Assembly (NCBI RefSeq): GCF_000767055.1 | Contig: NZ_CP006764.1 | Span: 2,418,001-2,482,000, forward strand | Source of the DNA: Corynebacterium doosanense CAU 212 = DSM 45436 | Lineage (GTDB): Bacteria; Actinomycetota; Actinomycetes; Mycobacteriales; Mycobacteriaceae | Reading direction: 5' to 3' | DNA: 64,000 nt | Shown: positions 54,830-63,272 of the stretch, in pieces | How positions within the stretch are numbered: position 1 is the stretch's first letter | Layout of the letters: every line of letters starts with the position of its first letter | The notes under the pieces: model-generated | What the model was told of the DNA's origin: nothing | The model's database searches: none | Seen by the model: only the letters and a program-made list of their open reading frames with translations | Position numbers and translations under genes: made by a program

Positions 54830-55267
54830 ATGGAGACAGCCACCGACACCGTGCGTATCGCCGTCATCGGCGCGGGCCCCGCCGGGTTGCGGGCCGCGGA
54901 GGCGCAGGCCCTGGCCACGGACCAGGACACCTTCGTCGACCTCTACGAGCGCCGCCCCGCCCCCTTCGGGCTCCTCGCCTACTGCACCTGCCCGCGCCTG
55001 CGGCTCCTGGGCAACATCGAGGTCGGCCGGGACATCGCCGTCGACGACCTGCACGATTACTACGACACCGTCATCGACGCCACCGGCCCCGCCGCCCGGG
55101 CCGTCCCCGCTCGGCGTGTCCACACGGACGGCGCGGCCGTCATCGAGCTGTTGCGCTCCCGGCATATCCCGTTCACCACCTGGGAGACGCCGGAGCGCTC
55201 CCGGGGCGAGGCCCGGTGGGAGGACATCGTCACCCGCGCCCGTGCCGTGCCCGTGTGCGATCAGTGA
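54830..55267 (+). CDS. Internally deleted ferredoxin-NADP reductase (mini-Fpr)
   Basis: 145 residues where the family has about 450. It keeps the N-terminal FAD site IAVIGAGPAGLRAAEAQALA, PAPFGLLAY, then LRLLGNIEVGRDIAVDDLHD, but jumps from there into the extreme C-terminus of Fpr (AVIELLRSRHIPFTTWE, then WEDIVTRARA). The NADPH domain and the loop after PFGL are missing, yet the frame is open throughout. Its place beside cysI and its McbR box match fpr2, the electron supplier of sulfite reductase in C. glutamicum. It can hardly be an active reductase; it may be decaying or have a new role. Confidence 0.8.
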   Translation: METATDTVRIAVIGAGPAGLRAAEAQALATDQDTFVDLYERRPAPFGLLAYCTCPRLRLLGNIEVGRDIAVDDLHDYYDTVIDATGPAARAVPARRVHTDGAAVIELLRSRHIPFTTWETPERSRGEARWEDIVTRARAVPVCDQ

Positions 55268-55382
55268 ACCGCCCCGGGTGACCGCCACTTCCGCTCCCGG
55301 AAGAAAAGAAGCCCGCGTCCACCTCGACTGCTAATGTTGCCCCGTCAACTACCGACGTACCGCACAAGCTCAAGGATGCGAC

Positions 55383-57113
55383 GTGGATCTCCTAAGAATT
55401 CTGGGGCGTTTTTCCCGGCCCTATGTCGGTGGCCTCGTGGCCATCGTCATCCTCCAGACCATCACCACGATGGCAACTCTCTACCTGCCCTCCCTCAACG
55501 CCCGCATCATCGACGAGGGCGTCTCCCAGGGTGACGTCCCCTTCATCTGGCGCATCGGCGGCATCATGCTGCTGGTCGCGTTTGTCCAGGTCATCTCCGC
55601 GGCCATCGCCGTGTGGTACGGCTCCCGCACCGCCATGGGTGTCGGCCGCGACATCCGCGCCACGGTGTTCGGCCGGGTCTCGCGTTACTCCGCCGAGGAC
55701 ATGTCGCACTTCGGTACCGCCACCCTGATCACCCGCGGCACCAACGACGTGCAGCAGGTCCAGATGGTGTACCTCATGGCCCTGAACTTCATGGTCCAGG
55801 TGCCCATCATGATGATCGGCGGCGTGGTCATGGCCGTGCGCGAGGACCCGGGCATGTCCTGGCTCGTGCTCGTCTCCGTGCTGGTCCTGATGGTCGTCGT
55901 CGGCGGCCTCATCGCCGGGCTCTTCCCGCTGTTCCAGTCCATGCAGACGAAGATCGACCGCATCAACGGCATCCTGCGTGAGCAGATCACCGGCCTGCGG
56001 GTCATCCGCGCCTTCACCCGGGAGGCCCACGAGACGGAGCGTTTCGACGACGCCAACCTCGACCTCACCGACCTCAGCCGGAAGATCGGCAACCTCTTTG
56101 TGCTGATGTTCCCCGTCATCATGCTGGTGCTCAACGTCGCCACCGGTGCCGTCCTGTGGTTCGGCGGCCAGCGCGTCGGCGACGGCCAGGTCGAGGTCGG
56201 CTCGCTGACCGCCTTCCTGCAGTACCTGCTGCAGATCCTCGCCGCCGTGATGATGGGCGCTTTCATGGCCATGATGCTGCCCCGCGCCATGGTCTGCGCC
56301 CGCCGCATCACCGAGCTGCTCGCCCACGAGCCCTCGATCCACGAGAGCCTGGAGCCCGAGCGCCCGGCACGCAACGAGGGCCTCGTCGAGTTCGAGGACG
56401 TCTCCTTCACCTACCCCGGCGCGGATGCCCCGGTCCTCGGCGGCGTGAGCTTCACCGCCCGCCCCGGCGAGACCACCGCGATCATCGGCGCCACCGGCTC
56501 CGGCAAGACGACGCTGCTCAGCCTCGTTCCCCGCCTGTTCACACCCACCAGCGGTCGCGTGCTTCTCGACGGAACAGACATCACCCGCATGTCGCGAAAG
56601 GACATCACCGACCGCGTGTCCATGGTCCCGCAGAAGCCCTACCTCTTCTCCGGCACCGTGGCCACGAACCTGCGCATGGCCAACCCAGACGCCACCGACG
56701 AGCAGCTGTGGGAGGCCCTGGAGACCACCCAGGCCGGGTTTGTCTCCCGCGACGAGGCGGGGCTGGACATGCCCATCTCCCAGGGCGGCACCAACGTCTC
56801 CGGCGGCCAGCGCCAGCGCCTGTGCATCGCCCGCGCCCTGCTGGCGGAGCCCAAGGTCTACCTCTTCGACGACTCCTTCTCGGCGCTGGACATGACCACG
56901 GACGCCAACCTGCGCCAGGCGCTCAAGCCGCGCTTCGCCGGAGCCACCGCGATCATCGTCGCCCAGCGAGTCTCGTCCATCATCGACGCCGCCCAGATCC
57001 TCGTCATGGAGGCCGGGCAGATCGTCGCCCGCGGCACCCACGACGAGCTGCTGGAGACATCGCCCACCTACCAGGAAATCGTCCACTCCCAGATGGCGGA
57101 GGAGCTGAACTAA
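55383..57113 (+). CDS. ABC exporter half, degenerate Walker B (subunit 1)
   Basis: 576 residues: six-helix membrane domain (about 1-310), then an ATPase domain with Walker A IIGATGSGKTTLLSL, signature NVSGGQRQRLCIARA and Walker B VYLFDDSFSALD. The catalytic Glu is replaced by Asp (DD), as in heterodimeric exporters with one weak ATP site. The stop TAA overlaps the ATG of subunit 2. AAGGA precedes the GTG at 55383. The substrate is unknown, probably drug or lipid. Confidence 0.92.
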   Translation: MDLLRILGRFSRPYVGGLVAIVILQTITTMATLYLPSLNARIIDEGVSQGDVPFIWRIGGIMLLVAFVQVISAAIAVWYGSRTAMGVGRDIRATVFGRVSRYSAEDMSHFGTATLITRGTNDVQQVQMVYLMALNFMVQVPIMMIGGVVMAVREDPGMSWLVLVSVLVLMVVVGGLIAGLFPLFQSMQTKIDRINGILREQITGLRVIRAFTREAHETERFDDANLDLTDLSRKIGNLFVLMFPVIMLVLNVATGAVLWFGGQRVGDGQVEVGSLTAFLQYLLQILAAVMMGAFMAMMLPRAMVCARRITELLAHEPSIHESLEPERPARNEGLVEFEDVSFTYPGADAPVLGGVSFTARPGETTAIIGATGSGKTTLLSLVPRLFTPTSGRVLLDGTDITRMSRKDITDRVSMVPQKPYLFSGTVATNLRMANPDATDEQLWEALETTQAGFVSRDEAGLDMPISQGGTNVSGGQRQRLCIARALLAEPKVYLFDDSFSALDMTTDANLRQALKPRFAGATAIIVAQRVSSIIDAAQILVMEAGQIVARGTHDELLETSPTYQEIVHSQMAEELN

Positions 57114-59080
57114 TGGCTACCGAATCAACCAAACCCGCGTCCGAGATGACCGAGGAAGAGATCCTCGAGCTGCAGGAGAAACTCGGCGGCGACGACTGGT
57201 CGGGCAGCGCCCCGCGCTCGGCGAAGAACTTCGGCCCCTCGGCCAAGCGGCTGCTGGGCATGCTCAGCCCCTACAAACTGGTCATGGCGTTCATCGTCCT
57301 GCTCGTGGTGGCCAGCGTGGCGCTCAACGTCTACGCCCCGCGTGTCCTCGGCCGTGCCATGGACGTCATCTTCAACGGCGCCATCGGCGCGCAGCTGCCG
57401 GCCGGCGTGAGCCAGGGCCAGGTCATCGAGGGCCTGCGTGCCCAGGGCGAGGACACCTTCGCCGACATGCTCTCCGGCATGAACGTCACCCCGGGCGTGG
57501 GCATCGACTTCGACCGCCTGGGCACGCTGATCCTCGTGGTCATCGGCCTGTACGTCGGCGCGTCCGTGCTCATGTGGCTGCAGGGTTTCATCCTCAACCG
57601 CATCGTCATGAACGTGGTCTACCGCCTGCGTGTGGACGTCGAGGCCAAGCTCCACCGCCTGCCGCTGAGTTACTTTGACTCCGGCCAGCGCGGCGACATC
57701 CTCTCGCGCACCACCAACGACGTGGACAACGTGCAGCAGGCCCTCCAGCAGGCGCTGGCGCAGGCCCTGCAGGCGATCCTCATGATCATCGGCATCACCG
57801 TCATGATGTTCACCGTCTCCTGGCAGCTCGCGCTCGTCGCCCTGCTGTCCATCCCGCTCACGGGCGTGGTCATCGGCGTGATCGGCACCCGCTCCCAGAA
57901 GCAGTTCAAGGAGCAGTGGCGTTCCACCGGCATGCTCAACGGACACATCGAGGAGACCTTCTCCGGCCACGAGGTGGTGACCATCTTCGGTCGCACCGAC
58001 GTCGCTGCCGAGCAGTTCGCCGAGCGCAACGAGACCCTCTTCCGCTCCTCCTCGCTGGCGCAGTTCCTCTCCGGCCTGATGATGCCCATCATGCAGTTCG
58101 TCTCCTACCTCTCCTACGTGGCCATCGCCGTCCTCGGCGGCCTCAAGGTCGCCGCGGGCAGCATGACCCTGGGCGACGCCACCGCCTTCATCCAGTACTC
58201 GCGCCAGTTCAACCAGCCCCTCGCCGAGCTGGGCGGCATGATGCAGATGGTGCAGTCGGGCGTCGCCTCCGCCGAGCGGGTCTTCGAGTTCCTCGACGCC
58301 GACGAGCAGTCCGCCGACACCGGCACCGCCGCCGTCGAGGGCCGCGCCCGTGGCCTGGTGGAGTTCCGCGACGTGGACTTCTCCTACACCGACGAACCCC
58401 TCATCGAGGACCTCTCCCTGCGCGTCGAGCCCGGCCAGACCGCCGCCATCGTCGGCCCCACCGGCGCCGGCAAGACGACGCTGGTCAACCTCATCATGCG
58501 CTTCTACGAGATCGACGGCGGAAAGATACTTCTCGACGGCGTGGACACCGCCCAGATGACCCGGGAGCAGCTGCGTTCCCAGGTGGGCATGGTCCTGCAG
58601 GACGCGGTTCTCTTCGAGGGCACCATCATGGACAACATCCGCTACGGCCGCCTGGACGCCACCGACGAGGAGGTCATCGAGGCCGCCACGGCGACCTACG
58701 TCGACCGCTTCGTGCACGCCCTGCCCGAGGGGTACAACACCGTCATCGACCAGAGCGGCGGCTCCCTCTCCGCCGGCGAGCGTCAGCTGATCACCATCGC
58801 CCGTGCGTTCCTCTCCCAGCCGGCGCTGCTCATCCTCGACGAGGCCACCTCCAGCGTGGACACCCGCACCGAGCTGCTCGTGCAGAAGGCCATGTCGGCC
58901 CTGCGCAGCGAGCGCACCTCGTTTGTCATCGCGCACCGCCTCTCGACGATCCGCGACTCCGACCTCATCCTGGTCATGGAGTCGGGCCGCATCGTCGAGT
59001 CCGGCACCCACGACGAGCTGCTGGCCGCCGAGGGCGCCTACTGGCGCCTGCACCAGTCGCAGTTCGCCGAGGAGGAGTAG
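57113..59080 (+). CDS. ABC exporter half, catalytic (subunit 2)
   Basis: 655 residues with an N-terminal cytoplasmic extension (EMTEEEILELQEKLGGDDW), the membrane domain with an added extracytoplasmic part, and an ATPase domain: Walker A IVGPTGAGKTTLVNL, Walker B LLILDEATSSVDTRTE (normal Glu) and signature SLSAGERQLITIARA, where the usual SGGQ is SAGER. This altered signature faces the Asp-type Walker B of subunit 1, so the pair forms one degenerate and one active ATP site. It overlaps subunit 1 by one base. Confidence 0.92.
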   Translation: MATESTKPASEMTEEEILELQEKLGGDDWSGSAPRSAKNFGPSAKRLLGMLSPYKLVMAFIVLLVVASVALNVYAPRVLGRAMDVIFNGAIGAQLPAGVSQGQVIEGLRAQGEDTFADMLSGMNVTPGVGIDFDRLGTLILVVIGLYVGASVLMWLQGFILNRIVMNVVYRLRVDVEAKLHRLPLSYFDSGQRGDILSRTTNDVDNVQQALQQALAQALQAILMIIGITVMMFTVSWQLALVALLSIPLTGVVIGVIGTRSQKQFKEQWRSTGMLNGHIEETFSGHEVVTIFGRTDVAAEQFAERNETLFRSSSLAQFLSGLMMPIMQFVSYLSYVAIAVLGGLKVAAGSMTLGDATAFIQYSRQFNQPLAELGGMMQMVQSGVASAERVFEFLDADEQSADTGTAAVEGRARGLVEFRDVDFSYTDEPLIEDLSLRVEPGQTAAIVGPTGAGKTTLVNLIMRFYEIDGGKILLDGVDTAQMTREQLRSQVGMVLQDAVLFEGTIMDNIRYGRLDATDEEVIEAATATYVDRFVHALPEGYNTVIDQSGGSLSAGERQLITIARAFLSQPALLILDEATSSVDTRTELLVQKAMSALRSERTSFVIAHRLSTIRDSDLILVMESGRIVESGTHDELLAAEGAYWRLHQSQFAEEE

Positions 59081-59109
59081 GGCGCGCGAGGGTTGAAGTT
59101 GGTTAACCT

Positions 59110-59149
59110 ACCTGTTAGCGTTTCACTTGCAAGTGAAACGCTAACAGGT
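59110..59149. promoter_or_regulatory. 40-bp perfect palindrome, operator of the toxin-antitoxin operon
   Basis: CCTGTTAGCGTTTCACTTG (59111-59129) is followed directly by its reverse complement to 59148, with one more matching pair outside; no mismatch and no spacer. It lies 12 bp before the antitoxin start and overlaps the likely -10 region (TTGAAG at 59094, then TAGCGT near 59116). Autoregulation by the encoded pair is likely. Confidence 0.88.
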
Positions 59150-59161
59150 TGGAGCACTCCC

Positions 59162-59578
59162 ATGACGCAGTCAGCTGTTGCGGAGTCCATCTTCGTCACC
59201 GAACTCGTACATTCCCAGGCCCGCCAGGCCGTTCAGGAGGGGACACCCCTCGGTACATCCCTTCCCCCCGAGCTGCGCAATGTCGTCAGGCAATTTGTTA
59301 AAGCCGCCTCCGAGGGAAAAACCGTGACTATCGGTACCCTCCCCCAGGAATTGAGCACTACCGAAGCAGCCCGGCAGCTGGGGATGTCGAGGCCGACTCT
59401 GATGAAGCTCGTCCATAATGAAGAAATTCCGGCCCACAAGGTGGGCAGCCACACCCGACTGCATCTGAAAGACGTTCAGGAATTCCAGAAGAATGAACGC
59501 CGACGTCAACTCGATGCTTTTGACAAGCTCCGCGAGATTGATGATGAGTTAGAGTCAGAGTCATTCTTTCAGAACTAG
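59162..59578 (+). CDS. Excisionase-type HTH protein, antitoxin of PIN pair
   Basis: 138 residues. The centre is an excisionase/MerR-like helix-turn-helix: LSTTEAARQLGMSRPTLMKL, then VHNEEIPAHKVGSHTRLHLK. The C-terminus is charged and helical (FQKNERRRQLDAFDKLRE), suited to wrap the toxin. It starts 15 bp upstream of the PIN gene frame and carries the 40-bp palindrome before it. The start ATG follows GGAG. GC content is below the window average. Confidence 0.88.
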   Translation: MTQSAVAESIFVTELVHSQARQAVQEGTPLGTSLPPELRNVVRQFVKAASEGKTVTIGTLPQELSTTEAARQLGMSRPTLMKLVHNEEIPAHKVGSHTRLHLKDVQEFQKNERRRQLDAFDKLREIDDELESESFFQN

Positions 59579-59592
59579 CCTCGTGAGGGTTC

Positions 59593-60165
59593 ATGGCCTA
59601 TCAATCAGTCCTCGTCGATGCGAACATCTGGGTGTCCCGAACCCTCTCCGACTGGATGTTTGCGTTCTATCGGGCGGGAGACACTCCCCTCTTCGATATC
59701 CAGTGGACCGAGGACATCCTGACGGAGGCTCGCTACCGCCTCCGGAAGAACAATCCCGCCGCCCCTTCTCGACCCCTAGACTTCCGATTCGACCACATTC
59801 GGAATGCACTGAAATACCAACGAATTCAGGGCTACGACATCCTGGATCAGGGGCATCCCGATGAGGGCGACTGGCATGTAGTCAACGCAGCCATCCATGG
59901 GAACTCCACCTACCTGGTGACGGACGACAAGACGTTTCTAGGGCTCCCCGATCTGGACGATTTCCCGTTCGAGGTCCACACTGCAGATTCTTTCTTCACG
60001 CTGATTGCAGACTCCTCTCCCGAGCGTCTTCGTCAGGCCGTGGAGGATCAGTGGAACTACTACTGCGAAAAACGCCCAGGAAATTTCAACCTGGTCAAGA
60101 ATCTGAAGAACGCTCAGGCTCCCGAGTTTGCTCTGCGAGTCGGTTACGAGCTCCAGAACCTGTGA
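59593..60165 (+). CDS. PIN-domain ribonuclease toxin
   Basis: 190 residues with PIN-type acidic residues: Asp in SVLVDANIWVSR, Glu in DILTEARYRLRKN, Asp pair in HPDEGDWHVVNAAI and in YLVTDDKTFLGLP. These form the metal-dependent RNase site typical of VapC-like toxins, although the protein is longer than VapC (about 130) and has a C-terminal extension (WNYYCEKRPGNFNLVKN). It follows the HTH gene by 14 bp on the same strand. The DNA-binding partner should neutralise it. Confidence 0.88.
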   Translation: MAYQSVLVDANIWVSRTLSDWMFAFYRAGDTPLFDIQWTEDILTEARYRLRKNNPAAPSRPLDFRFDHIRNALKYQRIQGYDILDQGHPDEGDWHVVNAAIHGNSTYLVTDDKTFLGLPDLDDFPFEVHTADSFFTLIADSSPERLRQAVEDQWNYYCEKRPGNFNLVKNLKNAQAPEFALRVGYELQNL

Positions 60166-60230
60166 TACTTAAGTATCCGATCTGACGTTTTGGGGCATCC
60201 CCCGCACCAATCAGCGGTACTTTTCGCGTC

Positions 60231-61076
60231 ATGCACCGCAACCTCGCCGCCGCCACCCTCACGGCCACCGCCCTCGTCGCCCTCGCCGCCCCGGCTTCGG
60301 CCCAGTCCTCGTCCGCTTCCGCCCCGGTGACCAACGACGCCACCTGCGTCGGCCAGCCCGTGATCTTCCTCCACGGCACCGGTGCCTCGTCGAAGGACTG
60401 GAACAACGCGGCCGCCGCGGTGTCCGAGCAGGGCATGTGCCCGTGGACCATCGACTACGGCCGCTCCGGCGCCACCATCATGGCCATCGCCCAGGTCGGC
60501 GGCTACGGCGACGTGGACGACTCCGCCCGGGAGATCGAGGCCAAGATCGGCGAGATCATGGCCGTCACCGGGGCGGAGAAGGTCAGCCTCGTCGGACATT
60601 CCCAGGGCGGCACCCAGACCAAGAAGTACATCCAGCAGCTGGGCCACGCGTACAACGTCGACCGAGTGGTCACCCTCGGTGCCACCTTCCACGGCACGAC
60701 ACTCAACGGCTCGGCCGAATTCCTCGGCGGGCTGGTCAGGACCTTCCCCCTTCTCTCCGCCTTCTTTGCCTCCACGGGATCGCTGCAACAGCTCGTCGAT
60801 ACGCCGCAGGTCACCGCGCTGGATCAGTTCCCGGACACCGCGCCCGGCATCCTCTACACCGCCGGCTACTCGCCCTCGGATACCACGGCGACACCGAATC
60901 AGACCTCGATGCTCGCGGCCGGGCCCGGCGCAGACGTGGTCAACGTCAATGTCGAGACGCAGTGCGCCGACGCCGGACAGATCCCGCACCCGCAGCTCCC
61001 GTCGAGCCGGGCCAGCGTGAACCTCATCCTCTGGGGGCTCACGCGCACTGCCGGAGAAACTGCTCCCAGCTGTTGA
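60231..61076 (+). CDS. Secreted lipase/esterase, class 2 type
   Basis: 281 residues with a Sec signal peptide (LTATALVALAAPASA, cleavage probably after ASA). The alpha/beta hydrolase has the oxyanion segment VIFLHGTGASSKDW, the nucleophile VSLVGHSQGGTQTKKY and a His near the end (AGQIPHPQLPSS). An extracellular triacylglycerol or ester hydrolase is likely. Leaderless: TACTTT (60218-60223), 7 nt, ATG. The Cys pair (ATC near the start, QC/PSC at the end) may form a disulfide. Confidence 0.9.
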   Translation: MHRNLAAATLTATALVALAAPASAQSSSASAPVTNDATCVGQPVIFLHGTGASSKDWNNAAAAVSEQGMCPWTIDYGRSGATIMAIAQVGGYGDVDDSAREIEAKIGEIMAVTGAEKVSLVGHSQGGTQTKKYIQQLGHAYNVDRVVTLGATFHGTTLNGSAEFLGGLVRTFPLLSAFFASTGSLQQLVDTPQVTALDQFPDTAPGILYTAGYSPSDTTATPNQTSMLAAGPGADVVNVNVETQCADAGQIPHPQLPSSRASVNLILWGLTRTAGETAPSC

Positions 61077-61134
61077 TTCCCCTGCGTGCGGGCCTTAGGA
61101 TGTGGATACATTCCCCTACCTAAGGACGATCGCC

Positions 61135-62016
61135 ATGAACCGCGCCCGCCGCTGGAGCACCGCCGCACTCATCGCCACCCTCGCCCTGGGCCTGGCCATC
61201 ACTCCCGCCGAGGCCCTGGTGGGCACGCGCGGCCAGCACCCCGTCACCGGGGACCAGAACGCGCCGAGCTGCTACGCCGAGCTGACCTACCCCAACCTGC
61301 CCGTCGTCGTGGCTGGTCAAGAGACCGTGGTCTCCCCCACCGCCTTCACCGCCCCGGACGGCACACCCGTCACGGACCCTGCGGCGGCCGGATACAGCTT
61401 CTCGACGACCTGGCGCGACGAGGACGGCTGGGTCGGCGACTTCTATTCCGACACCACCAGCGCCGGGGCCGACGGCTCGCTCATCTTCTCCCCCGCGTTC
61501 GACCATGTCCCGGGGATCCACGAGGCCGGAATCGTCATCCACAACCCCTCCCTGGGCACGTCGGAGTACCAGCTCGTGCGTTTCGAATACGTGCGCGAGG
61601 GCCTGGGTGACGTCACCAACCCGCGTATGGACGCCGTCTACTACCGCGGGCTGACCGCCAAACCCGGGTACTCCTTCAGCCTGCGCCCCGAGATCTGGAG
61701 CCGGGCCACCGGGGATGAGCTCGCCGGCGTTCCGGCCGGGTACACCTTCCGGCTCGGCCAGCCGGATGCGCAGCGCGGCTGGAGCGTGCCCGGTTTTGTG
61801 TCGGTGCGTGCCGACGGCACCGTGGTCGCCACCCCCGGCGCCGGAGAATCCTACGCCACCTACCTCGTGCCCGTGATCGCCACCGACGGCGCGGGGCGCG
61901 AGACCACCACCGTCGTGGAACTCGAAGTCGGCGAGATCATCCTCAAGGGCCCCTTCGGCAACTACCCCTACGGTGAGTCGAGCGCGGCGTCGCTGTTCTC
62001 CGGCTCCTCGCGTTAG
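61135..62016 (+). CDS. Secreted beta-rich cell-surface protein, unknown
   Basis: 293 residues with a signal peptide (STAALIATLALGLAITPAEA). The mature part is beta-rich with FTAPDGTPVTDPAAAGY and VSVRADGTVVATPGAGESYA, the P-D-G patterns of Rib/YPDG-like surface domains. No sortase motif or membrane anchor follows. AAGGA precedes the ATG. It converges on the DUF2200 gene, stops overlapping by a few bases. Function not known. Confidence 0.78.
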   Translation: MNRARRWSTAALIATLALGLAITPAEALVGTRGQHPVTGDQNAPSCYAELTYPNLPVVVAGQETVVSPTAFTAPDGTPVTDPAAAGYSFSTTWRDEDGWVGDFYSDTTSAGADGSLIFSPAFDHVPGIHEAGIVIHNPSLGTSEYQLVRFEYVREGLGDVTNPRMDAVYYRGLTAKPGYSFSLRPEIWSRATGDELAGVPAGYTFRLGQPDAQRGWSVPGFVSVRADGTVVATPGAGESYATYLVPVIATDGAGRETTTVVELEVGEIILKGPFGNYPYGESSAASLFSGSSR

Positions 62017-62357
62017 CCCCTGAGCACCTTCTCCATCTTCTTGCCCTTGGCCAACTCGTCCACGAGTTTGTCCATCATCCGGATCTGCCGCATCAGCGGG
62101 TCCTCCACCTCCTCGACGCGCACGCCGCAGATCACGCCGGTGATCTGGTCGGCGGCGTCGTTGAGCTGTGCCCCGGCGAAGAAGTTGCGGAAGTCGGTCC
62201 TGTCCGCGAGAGCTTCGTCGATCTCCGCATCGGTGTAGCCGGTGAGCCAGCGCATGACCTCGCGCAGCTCCTCCTCGGTGCGGCCCTTGCGCGCGAGTTT
62301 GGTGACGTAGTGCGGGTACACCTCGGCGACGGGCATGGTGAAGATCTTGTGTTCCAT
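62013..62357 (-). CDS. DUF2200 protein
   Basis: 114 residues matching the DUF2200 pattern: KIFTMPVAEVYPHYVTKLAR, KGRTEEELREVMRWLTGY and the later DQITGVICGVRVEEVEDPLM. Such proteins are soluble and of unknown role. TACAGT (62365-62370) lies 7 nt before the ATG at 62357, which supports this start over one three codons upstream. Confidence 0.88.
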   Translation of the reverse strand: MEHKIFTMPVAEVYPHYVTKLARKGRTEEELREVMRWLTGYTDAEIDEALADRTDFRNFFAGAQLNDAADQITGVICGVRVEEVEDPLMRQIRMMDKLVDELAKGKKMEKVLRG

Positions 62358-62418
62358 GCCGGCCACTGTATTGGTCGGATGGACAGGCGATGCATAGCAA
62401 CGGCCAGGCCGGCCCGCG

Positions 62419-62551
62419 CGTTGGTCTTGAGAACGCCTTCTGAAAGCGCGCGGTCTCAGGAGCCCGCTCTCAAGACCAACGCGGCCTGTTTAGGCCTCAC
62501 TCCGGTCTTGACAAGACCCCGAGCTCTCAGAAGGCGTGCTCAAGACCAACG
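62419..62551. repeat. Three-arm inverted repeat (CGTTGGTCTTGAG family)
   Basis: Left arm CGTTGGTCTTGAGAACGCCT to 62443 is the reverse complement of 62527-62551 over 25 bp with one mismatch, and its first 14 bases also pair with 62468-62481. The centre adds the short palindrome GGTCTTGACAAGACC. It lies in a 254-bp gene-free gap between the DUF2200 and DUF1707 genes. The two possible partners mean that an RNA from here could fold in two ways. Confidence 0.8.
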
Positions 62552-62611
62552 TCGAAGATGGGGGCTTTCCCCGATGCACCGCGGCCCGACGGCGACCTAG
62601 AATCGGAAATC

Positions 62612-63244
62612 ATGAGCAGTCCCTATGCCTTCCACAACCCGAACGTCCGCCTCAGCGACGAGGAGCGCCACGGCGCCATGAGCTCGTTGGGACGCGCCTT
62701 CGCGGAGGGGCGCCTGACCATGGACGAGTACGACTGCCGCTGCAAGGACATCACCGAGGCGCAGTCCCTCGCCGACCTCCAGGTCGTCTTCGCGGATCTC
62801 CCGCAGAACCCGCAGTCCACCGCGCTGGATCACCGGCCGGTGTACTCGGTGGCGGAGGTGCAGGCGGCGCGGCGGTCGTCGAGACGCACGCGGGCCGGTG
62901 TGATGGGCCTGACGACGGTGGGCACCATAGTCGCCACGCCGATCCTCGTCTCTGCTGTCGGCGGGTTGGGCGGACTGTTGGTCTTTCTCATTCCGACGGT
63001 GTTCATCCTGCTCTACGTAATGAAGGTCGGCCCGACGTCCTGGCACCAGCCTTCCCCGCGCCAGATCGAACGCGAGCGCATGCGCGAGATCCAGATCGCC
63101 AACGCGCAGCTCAACGCCGAGCGTCGCGCGCAGGAGGAGGCCCGGCAGGCGGAGATCCGGGCCCGGCGCCGGGAGCTGACGGGTGAGCTGACTAACGAGG
63201 CCATGGGGTTGGCGAAGAAATCGATAGACCGCTTTAAGAAATAG
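62612..63244 (+). CDS. DUF1707 membrane protein
   Basis: 210 residues. The N-terminal DUF1707 module reads VRLSDEERHGAMSSLGRAFA, EGRLTMDEYDCRCKDI and ADLQVVFADLP; then two membrane segments (TVGTIVATPILVSAVGG and LGGLLVFLIPTVFILLYV) and a charged coiled-coil tail rich in Arg and Glu. Common in actinobacteria, role unknown. A TAGAAT box is 8 nt before the ATG. Confidence 0.88.
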   Translation: MSSPYAFHNPNVRLSDEERHGAMSSLGRAFAEGRLTMDEYDCRCKDITEAQSLADLQVVFADLPQNPQSTALDHRPVYSVAEVQAARRSSRRTRAGVMGLTTVGTIVATPILVSAVGGLGGLLVFLIPTVFILLYVMKVGPTSWHQPSPRQIERERMREIQIANAQLNAERRAQEEARQAEIRARRRELTGELTNEAMGLAKKSIDRFKK

Positions 63245-63272
63245 CCGCCCCCACGTGGCATGCTAGGTAAGC

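Noticed and set aside
54746-55288. Minus-strand frame of 180 residues opposite the mini-Fpr
   Set aside because: The plus strand shows FAD-binding and Fpr C-terminal motifs; the minus frame is Gly/Asp-rich shadow.
62419-62551. CRISPR-like repeat array
   Set aside because: Arms are in inverted orientation with unequal spacing and only three copies, and no cas genes are present.
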